Shown here: positions 59,722 through 64,000 of the stretch, piece by piece | How positions within the stretch are numbered: the first letter of the stretch is position 1 | Layout: each line of letters starts with the position of its first letter | NCBI GenBank assembly: GCA_963762735.1 | Contig: CAVXMG010000004.1 | Coordinates: forward strand, 14,827 to 78,826 | From: DASXKD01 sp963762735 | GTDB lineage: Bacteria > Actinomycetota > Actinomycetes > Streptosporangiales > Streptosporangiaceae | DNA: 64,000 nt | Reading direction: 5' to 3' | The notes under the pieces: generated by a model | What the model saw: the letters and a program-made list of their open reading frames with translations, nothing else | Database searches by the model: none | What the model was told of the DNA's origin: nothing | Translations under genes and position numbers: made by a program

Positions 59722-61854
59722 ATGACCGATAACTCCGAGCTGCAGGGTGCCGGGGGTGGCGAGCAGGTGGTTTCTGAGTCGCAGATTGCGGTGCATTGGC
59801 GGGAGGAGGAGTATTACTATCCGCCGGAGTCGTTTGTGGTGCAGGCGAACGCGAACGACCCGGCGATCTTTGACCGGTTCGCTGCGGATGAGTTCCCGGG
59901 GTGTTTCACCGAGTACGCGGATCTGCTGGATTGGGACCGCCGGTGGGACACGGTGCTGGATTCGTCGAATCCGCCGTTTTGGAAGTGGTTCACCGGGGGC
60001 CGGCTGAACGCCTCGTACAACTGTGTGGACCGGCACGTGCCTGATAAGGGGAACAAGGCGGCGTTGATCTGGGTGCCTGAGCCCGAAGATGTGGATGCGG
60101 TGGCGATCAGCTACCGGGAGCTGTATCACCGGGTGAACGAGTTCGCCGCGCTGCTGCAGGATTTCTGCGGGCTGAAGGCCGGCGACCGGGTCACGTTGCA
60201 CATGCCGATGGTGCCTGAGCTGCCGGTGACGATGCTGGCGTGCGCCCGGCTGGGGGTGGTGCATTCGCAGGTGTTCGGCGGGTTTTCCGGGAACGCGTGC
60301 GGGACGAGGATCGCGGACTCGGGGTCGCGGGTTTTGATCACGATGGACGGGTATTACCGGTCGGGCACCCTGGCCGATCACAAGGTGAAGGCCGACGAGG
60401 CGGTGGCTGAGGCCCGCCATCAGGGGCAGGAGGTGGACAAGGTTTTGGTGTGGCGGCGGCACCCGGGCCAGTACGCCTCCCAGACCCCCATGGCTGAGGG
60501 CCGGGACTTCTTCGTGGATGAGGTGGCGGGGAAGTACCGGGGGCAGCTGGTGGATCCGGTGTCGATGCCGGCGGAGGCGCCGTTGTTCTTGATGTACACC
60601 TCCGGCACCACCGGCCGGCCCAAAGGCGCGCAGCACTCCACCGGCGGGTATTTGTCCTACGTCGCCGGGACGTCGAAGTATTACCAGGACATTCATCCTG
60701 ATGACACGTACTGGTGCATGGCCGACATCGGGTGGATCACCGGCCATTCCTACATCGTCTACGGGCCGCTGGCTTTGGGGACGACGAGCGTGATTTATGA
60801 GGGGACGCCGAACTACCCCGATGCGGGGCGGCCGTGGCGGATCGCCGAGCGGCTGGGGGTGAACATTTTCCACACCTCCCCGACGGCGATCCGGATGCTG
60901 CGCAAGGTCGGCCCGGACGAGCCGGCCAAGTACAGCTACCACTTCAAGCACATGACCACGGTCGGGGAGCCGATCGAGCCGGAGGTGTGGCGGTGGTATC
61001 ACGAGGCGGTCGGCAAGGGCGAGGCGGTGATCGTGGACACGTGGTGGCAGACCGAGACCGGCGGGTTCCTCGGCTCCTCGTTGCCGGCGCTGAAGCCGAT
61101 GAAACCGGGGTCCTGCGGGCCGGCGGTGCTCGGCATCTTCCCGGTGATCTTGGATGAGGACGGCCACGAGGTCCCGGACGGCAAGGCCGGGAACATCTGC
61201 ATCACCAACCCGTGGCCGGGGATCATGCAGACGGTGTGGGGGCAGCCCGAACGGTTCATCTCCGTGTACTACGCCAAGTACAACAAGGACCCCGACAGTA
61301 AGGACTGGCGGGACTGGCCGTATTTCGCCGGCGACGGCGCGGTCCGCGCCCCCGACGGGTACTACCGCATCCTCGGCCGGGTCGATGACGTGATCAACGT
61401 GGCCGGGCACCGGCTGGGGACCAAGGAAATCGAGTCCGCCTCCCTGACGGTGCCCGAGGTCGCCGAGGCCGCCGCGGTGCCGGTGATCGACGACATCCGC
61501 GGCCGGGCCGTGGAGGTCTACGTCTCCCTCAAGCCCGGCGTCGAGGCCAGCGACGAGATGGCCCGGAAGGTCACCACCGCGATCGAGACCGAGATCGGCA
61601 AAATCGCCCGGCCGAAGAACGTGTGGATCGTCCCCGACATGCCCAAAACCCGGTCCGGGAAGATCATGCGCCGGGTCATCGCCGCCGTGTCCAACTTCAC
61701 CGACGTCGGCGACGTCACCACCCTGGCCAACCCCGAAATCGTCGACGGCATCCGCCACCAAGTCCAAACCGCCAAAGTCGCCAAAGGCGACGTCCCCCGC
61801 GAACTCTCCGACACCGAACGCGCCGAAATCCAAGCCTTCGGCACCGAAACGTAA
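59722..61854 (+). CDS. acs: acetyl-CoA synthetase (AMP-forming), copy 1
   Basis: A 710-residue ANL enzyme that converts acetate (or propionate), ATP and CoA to acyl-CoA. Visible motifs are YTSGTTGRPKGAQHSTGGYL (P-loop), DIGWITGHSYIVYGPLALG, TWWQTETGGF and the acetylation/catalytic lysine in PKTRSGKIMRR. The region DIGWITGHS and the Trp of TWWQTE match the acetate-specific branch. Good ribosome site (CAGGAGG). Codons in the first three-quarters favour G or T at the third position and in the last 300 bases A or C. Confidence 0.93.
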   Translation: MTDNSELQGAGGGEQVVSESQIAVHWREEEYYYPPESFVVQANANDPAIFDRFAADEFPGCFTEYADLLDWDRRWDTVLDSSNPPFWKWFTGGRLNASYNCVDRHVPDKGNKAALIWVPEPEDVDAVAISYRELYHRVNEFAALLQDFCGLKAGDRVTLHMPMVPELPVTMLACARLGVVHSQVFGGFSGNACGTRIADSGSRVLITMDGYYRSGTLADHKVKADEAVAEARHQGQEVDKVLVWRRHPGQYASQTPMAEGRDFFVDEVAGKYRGQLVDPVSMPAEAPLFLMYTSGTTGRPKGAQHSTGGYLSYVAGTSKYYQDIHPDDTYWCMADIGWITGHSYIVYGPLALGTTSVIYEGTPNYPDAGRPWRIAERLGVNIFHTSPTAIRMLRKVGPDEPAKYSYHFKHMTTVGEPIEPEVWRWYHEAVGKGEAVIVDTWWQTETGGFLGSSLPALKPMKPGSCGPAVLGIFPVILDEDGHEVPDGKAGNICITNPWPGIMQTVWGQPERFISVYYAKYNKDPDSKDWRDWPYFAGDGAVRAPDGYYRILGRVDDVINVAGHRLGTKEIESASLTVPEVAEAAAVPVIDDIRGRAVEVYVSLKPGVEASDEMARKVTTAIETEIGKIARPKNVWIVPDMPKTRSGKIMRRVIAAVSNFTDVGDVTTLANPEIVDGIRHQVQTAKVAKGDVPRELSDTERAEIQAFGTET

Positions 61855-61874
61855 AACCCGCACCAGGCCGAGCG

Positions 61875-64000
61875 ATGACCGATAACTCCGAGCTGCAGGG
61901 TGCCGGGGGTGGCGAGCAGGTGGTTTCTGAGTCGCAGATTGCGGTGCATTGGCGGGAGGAGGAGTATTACTATCCGCCGGAGTCGTTTGTCGCGCAGGCG
62001 AACGCGAACGATCCGGCGATTTTTGACCGGTTCGCTGCGGATAGGTTCCCGGAGTGTTTCACCGAGTATGCGGATCTGCTGGATTGGGACCGGCGGTGGG
62101 ACACGGTGCTGGACTCGTCGAATCCGCCGTTTTGGAAGTGGTTCACCGGGGGCCGGCTGAACGCGTCGTATAACTGTGTGGACCGGCACGTGCCCGATAA
62201 GGGGAACAAGGCGGCGCTGATCTGGGTGCCGGAGCCCGAGGATGTGGACGCGGTGGCGATCAGCTACCGGGAGCTGTATCACCGGGTGAACGAGTTCGCC
62301 GCCTTGCTGCAGGATTTCTGCGGGCTGAAGGCCGGGGACCGGGTGACGTTGCACATGCCGATGGTGCCTGAGCTGCCGGTGACGATGCTGGCGTGCGCGC
62401 GGCTGGGGGTGGTGCATTCGCAGGTGTTCGGCGGGTTCTCCGGGAACGCGTGCGGCACGAGGATCGCCGACTCGGGGTCGCGGGTGCTGATCACGATGGA
62501 CGGGTATTACCGGTCGGGCACGCTGGCCGATCACAAGGTGAAGGCGGACGAGGCGGTCGCTGAGGCGCGCCACCAGGGGCAGGAGGTGGACAAGGTGCTG
62601 GTGTGGCGGCGGCACCCGGGCCAGTACGCCTCGGAGACTCCCATGGCTGAGGGCCGGGACTTTTTCGTGGATGAGGTGGCGGGGAAGTACCGGGGGCAGT
62701 TGGTGGATCCGGTGTCGATGCCGGCGGAGGCGCCGTTGTTCTTGATGTACACCTCCGGCACCACCGGCCGGCCGAAGGGTGCCCAGCACTCCACCGGCGG
62801 GTACCTGTCGTACGTCGCGGGGACGTCGAAGTATTACCAGGACATTCATCCTGATGACACGTACTGGTGCATGGCGGATATCGGGTGGATCACCGGCCAT
62901 TCCTACATCGTCTACGGGCCGCTGGCTTTGGGGACGACGAGCGTGATTTATGAGGGGACGCCGAACTACCCTGATGCGGGGCGGCCGTGGCGGATCGCCG
63001 AGCGGCTGGGGGTGAACATTTTCCACACCTCGCCGACGGCGATCCGGATGCTGCGCAAAGTCGGCCCGGACGAGCCGGCCAAGTACGGGTACTCGTTCAA
63101 GCACATGACCACGGTCGGGGAGCCGATCGAGCCGGAGGTGTGGCGGTGGTATCACGAGGCGGTCGGCAAGGGCCAGGCGGTGATCGTGGACACGTGGTGG
63201 CAGACCGAGACCGGCGGGTTCCTCGGCTCCTCGTTGCCGGCGTTGAAGCCGATGAAGCCGGGGTCCTGCGGGCCGGCGGTGCTCGGGATCTTCCCGGTGA
63301 TCTTGGATGAGGACGGCCAGGAGGTCCCGGACGGCAAGGCCGGGAACATCTGCATCACCAACCCGTGGCCGGGGATCATGCAGACGGTGTGGGGGCAGCC
63401 CGAACGGTTCATCAGCGTGTATTACGCCAAGTACAACAAGGACCCAGACAGTAAGGACTGGCGGGACTGGCCGTATTTCGCCGGCGACGGCGCGGTCCGC
63501 GCCCCCGACGGGTATTACCGGATCCTGGGCCGGGTCGATGACGTGATCAACGTGGCCGGGCACCGGCTGGGGACCAAGGAAATCGAGTCCGCCTCCCTGA
63601 CGGTGCCCGAGGTCGCCGAGGCCGCCGCGGTGCCGGTGATCGACGACATCCGCGGCCGGGCGGTGGAGGTTTACGTCTCCCTCAAGCCCGGCGTCGAGGC
63701 CAGCGACGAGATGGCCCGGAAGGTCACCACCGCGATCGAGACCGAGATCGGCAAGATCGCCCGGCCGAAGAACGTGTGGATCGTCCCCGACATGCCCAAA
63801 ACCCGGTCCGGGAAAATCATGCGCCGGGTCATCGCCGCCGTGTCCAACTTCACCGACGTCGGCGACGTCACCACCCTGGCCAACCCCGAAATCGTCGACG
63901 GCATCCGCCACCAAGTCCAAACCGCCAAAGTCGCCAAAGGCGACGTCCCCCGCGAACTCTCCGACACCGAACGCGCCGAAATCCAAGCCTTCGGCACCGA
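61875..64000 (+). CDS. acs: acetyl-CoA synthetase, tandem copy 2 (runs off the window)
   Basis: A second, nearly identical gene begins 20 bases after the first stop. The ends of the two genes are almost the same and differences are scattered, mostly synonymous; amino-acid changes include V to A in SFVVQANA, DEFPGC to DRFPEC, SQTP to SETP, YSYHF to YGYSF and GHE to GQE. All catalytic motifs are kept. The 20-base spacer lacks a clear Shine-Dalgarno. The stop would fall about 7 bases past the window end. Confidence 0.9.
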   Translation, partial: MTDNSELQGAGGGEQVVSESQIAVHWREEEYYYPPESFVAQANANDPAIFDRFAADRFPECFTEYADLLDWDRRWDTVLDSSNPPFWKWFTGGRLNASYNCVDRHVPDKGNKAALIWVPEPEDVDAVAISYRELYHRVNEFAALLQDFCGLKAGDRVTLHMPMVPELPVTMLACARLGVVHSQVFGGFSGNACGTRIADSGSRVLITMDGYYRSGTLADHKVKADEAVAEARHQGQEVDKVLVWRRHPGQYASETPMAEGRDFFVDEVAGKYRGQLVDPVSMPAEAPLFLMYTSGTTGRPKGAQHSTGGYLSYVAGTSKYYQDIHPDDTYWCMADIGWITGHSYIVYGPLALGTTSVIYEGTPNYPDAGRPWRIAERLGVNIFHTSPTAIRMLRKVGPDEPAKYGYSFKHMTTVGEPIEPEVWRWYHEAVGKGQAVIVDTWWQTETGGFLGSSLPALKPMKPGSCGPAVLGIFPVILDEDGQEVPDGKAGNICITNPWPGIMQTVWGQPERFISVYYAKYNKDPDSKDWRDWPYFAGDGAVRAPDGYYRILGRVDDVINVAGHRLGTKEIESASLTVPEVAEAAAVPVIDDIRGRAVEVYVSLKPGVEASDEMARKVTTAIETEIGKIARPKNVWIVPDMPKTRSGKIMRRVIAAVSNFTDVGDVTTLANPEIVDGIRHQVQTAKVAKGDVPRELSDTERAEIQAFGT

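Noticed and set aside
59716..61863. Long open frame on the minus strand opposite acs (and a longer one opposite copy 2)
   Set aside because: Its translation is a His/Arg/Pro/Gly-rich complement of acs with no domain; the plus-strand genes have full catalytic motifs and a ribosome site.

Overview
The window is GC-rich (roughly 70% or more by eye) and reads as the chromosome of an actinomycete. Markers are RbpA behind a SigR-type promoter, a polyprenol-phosphate mannose synthase, a DUF3817 protein, a deazaflavin/NADP-type reductase, a diaminopropionate-lyase-like gene, several GTG starts and promoters that fit leaderless mRNAs. Family is uncertain; Streptosporangiales-like soil actinomycetes fit best. 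No tRNA, rRNA, CRISPR array, integrase or intact transposase gene was seen.

Layout. 1-3.4 kb: a sugar/triose operon (class II aldolase, HAD phosphatase joined to DhaL, DhaK). 3.5-7.6 kb: benzoyl-CoA epoxidation genes boxC-boxB behind an amidohydrolase. 7.9-10.5 kb: a MarR-controlled 14-TM efflux pump. 10.6-17.1 kb: aldo/keto reductase, dienelactone hydrolase, DUF6295 protein, a second sliding clamp (DnaN paralogue), a broken PLP lyase and an acyl-ACP thioesterase. 17.2-21.7 kb: two more efflux pumps, one with a divergent TetR and one with a divergent MerR regulator. 21.8-24 kb: an orphan protein with a STAND/NACHT-like helical N-terminus and about twelve copies of a DPDRAERIA-type helical repeat. 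24-28.9 kb: a frameshifted secreted lipase, a short UvrC-like GIY-YIG protein and a GntR-ABC transporter operon. 29-33 kb: aminotransferase-RidA-PhzF operon facing a MocR regulator. 33-36.7 kb: a large secreted subtilase-like protein between inverted IS-end-like repeats. 36.7-44.4 kb: gene remnants, GH12 glucanase joined to a VOC protein, reductase, OsmC, frameshifted amidohydrolase, S9 peptidase, methionine aminopeptidase. 44.5-49.6 kb: hydrolase joined to an LVIVD beta-propeller protein, then a two-subunit molybdenum hydroxylase. 49.7-54.1 kb: two damaged prs copies around a C-depleted tract, a broken glycerate kinase and adenylate kinase. 54.2-59.3 kb: acyl-CoA synthetase, small membrane proteins, a GDPD gene split by a repeat, rbpA, ppm1. 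59.7 kb to the end: two tandem, nearly identical acetyl-CoA synthetase genes.

Two repeat families stand out. The first is a two-hairpin REP-like element of about 70-90 bp, seen about nine times, usually at the 3' ends of genes; one copy splits the GDPD gene, one joins a hydrolase to its neighbour, and one supplies the stop codon of an acyl-CoA synthetase. The second is a pair of long hairpins that share the loop AGTTCTGT but have different, still paired, stems; both lie inside genes that are also frameshifted.

At least eight genes carry apparent frameshifts and three adjacent gene pairs read through without a stop. Some of this may be real decay, but the prs locus looks like a chimera of two alleles, so sequence and assembly quality should be kept in mind when reading the broken genes.
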